A DNA stretch of 6,404 nt from Bacillota bacterium (GTDB lineage: Bacteria > Bacillota > Clostridia > Lachnospirales > Cellulosilyticaceae). Below, piece after piece: positions 6,004 through 6,404 of this stretch (position 1 is the stretch's first letter; each line of letters opens with the position of its first letter). The DNA is taken from NCBI GenBank assembly GCA_023457875.1, contig JAEXBC010000519.1:1-6404 (forward strand). The letters run 5' to 3'. The position numbers and the translations under genes were made by a program. The notes under the pieces are model-generated. The model saw only the letters and a program-made list of their open reading frames with translations, was not told where the DNA came from and did no database searches.

Positions 6004-6055
6004 TCTTTTTAATTATTCTTCTTAATTATTCTTTTTAGTTACTCTTTTTAGTTAT
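6004..6055 (-). repeat. Four 13-bp tandem repeats in the leader of the GtrA-family gene
   Basis: The plus-strand unit TCTTYTTARTTAY occurs four times with no gaps: 6004-6016, 6017-6029, 6030-6042 and 6043-6055. The first unit overlaps the ribosome binding site. In mRNA sense the unit reads RTAAYTAARAAGA, so each copy offers a weak AAGA purine run. The unit length is not a multiple of three and stop codons are built in, so it is non-coding. Confidence 0.85.
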
Positions 6056-6200
6056 TTTTCTTTGTTCATGTTCTTTATCTATTTATTCTCTATCTATCAT
6101 TGGTTTCTATCTTTTTTCTATCATTCTTTGTCTGCTTTTCATTACTTATTATTCTTTATCTATTTTTATGCTTCATTACCTTCTTATTACTTATATCTTT
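6056..6200 (-). repeat. Continuation of the purine-rich degenerate leader
   Basis: Beyond the 13-bp units another ~145 bases stay pyrimidine-rich on the plus strand with few Gs. TTCTTTATCTATTT occurs at 6071-6084 and again at 6152-6165, and TTTCTATC and CTATCATT recur between. A possible -10 box TATAAT lies on the minus strand at 6249-6244 without a good -35, so the leader could be some 240 nucleotides long. No gene is seen in 5995-6280 on either strand. Confidence 0.55.
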
Positions 6201-6313
6201 TCTTCAGTCAATCTACATAATTGATTCTATAAGTATATATGATATTATACTTTACTATACATTGATTAATCTAGGATAATATGATTACAAATAAAAAGAG
6301 TATGTTGTTACAT

Positions 6314-6337
6314 CAATGTCATTTAGTTAAGACATTG
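6314..6337 (+). other. Short hairpin upstream of the right-edge terminator
   Basis: CAATGTC (6314-6320) and GACATTG (6331-6337) form a perfect 7-bp stem with a 10-base loop, 17 bases before the terminator stem. Together they could be the folded body of a short transcript. A weak promoter may precede them: TTTACT (6251-6256) and GATAAT (6275-6280), 18 bases apart. Confidence 0.4.
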
Positions 6338-6354
6338 CCCTTAGAAGAAACTTC

Positions 6355-6393
6355 AAATAACCAAGTACTTAATCAGGTACTTGGTTATTTTTT
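6355..6393 (+). terminator. Intrinsic terminator
   Basis: AAATAACCAAGTAC (6355-6368) pairs perfectly with 6377-6390 across an 8-base loop, and six Ts run from 6388 to 6393. This is a strong Rho-independent terminator for plus-strand transcription. No clear plus-strand gene precedes it within the window: the nearest one stops at 5404 and already has the terminator at 5475-5517. It therefore ends a short transcript begun nearby, or acts as an attenuator for a gene beyond the window edge. Confidence 0.82.
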
Positions 6394-6404
6394 ATGCAAA
6401 AAAG

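Noticed and set aside
6281..6404. T-box or known riboswitch before the right-edge terminator
   Set aside because: I find no T-box sequence, specifier region or recognisable aptamer core; only two simple hairpins are visible.

Overview
The window comes from a low-G+C Firmicute, most likely an anaerobic clostridium of the Lachnospirales type. Reasons: AT-rich base composition, strong AAGGAGG-type ribosome binding sites, a YtrA-type GntR/ABC operon, an IS30-type transposase tail ending in the form common in Clostridia, and T-rich intrinsic terminators. The genus cannot be fixed from the sequence alone.

Layout. (1) 1-~125: the 3' end of an IS30-family insertion sequence, with the last 23 codons of its transposase. 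(2) 152-2108, minus strand: a three-gene operon in the order GntR/YtrA-type repressor, ABC ATPase, ABC-2-type permease. It is read from a near-consensus promoter at 2145-2173, and a perfect 7-bp inverted repeat (2125-2144) covers the expected start of transcription, which is the layout of autorepression. (3) 2291-2439: a ~150-bp non-coding element with imperfect terminal inverted repeats and a long internal hairpin, resembling a MITE. (4) 2461-3612, minus strand: a calcineurin-like metallophosphoesterase with altered metal-site motifs and an unrecognised C-terminal half. Its ~290-nt leader is made of degenerate purine-rich tandem repeats (in mRNA sense). (5) 4047-5404, plus strand: a membrane protein, an SseB-like soluble protein and a second membrane protein, closely spaced. 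(6) 5475-5517: a long GC-rich hairpin between convergent genes. (7) 5602-5994, minus strand: a GtrA-family membrane protein, again preceded by a purine-rich repeated leader, here with four 13-bp tandem units running into the ribosome binding site. (8) 6314-6393: two hairpins, the second a textbook terminator on the plus strand, with no clear gene before it.

How it fits together. The GntR/ABC operon is a self-contained efflux or stress-response type unit. The SseB-like gene with its two membrane neighbours looks like one uncharacterised unit. The phosphoesterase and GtrA genes are unrelated in function but share an unusual leader architecture, which is the most unexpected non-coding signal in the window. 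I see no CRISPR array, tRNA, rRNA or recognised riboswitch. No complete novel defence or mobile system can be claimed; the best candidates for something undescribed are the altered phosphoesterase, the SseB-membrane cluster and the repeated leaders.
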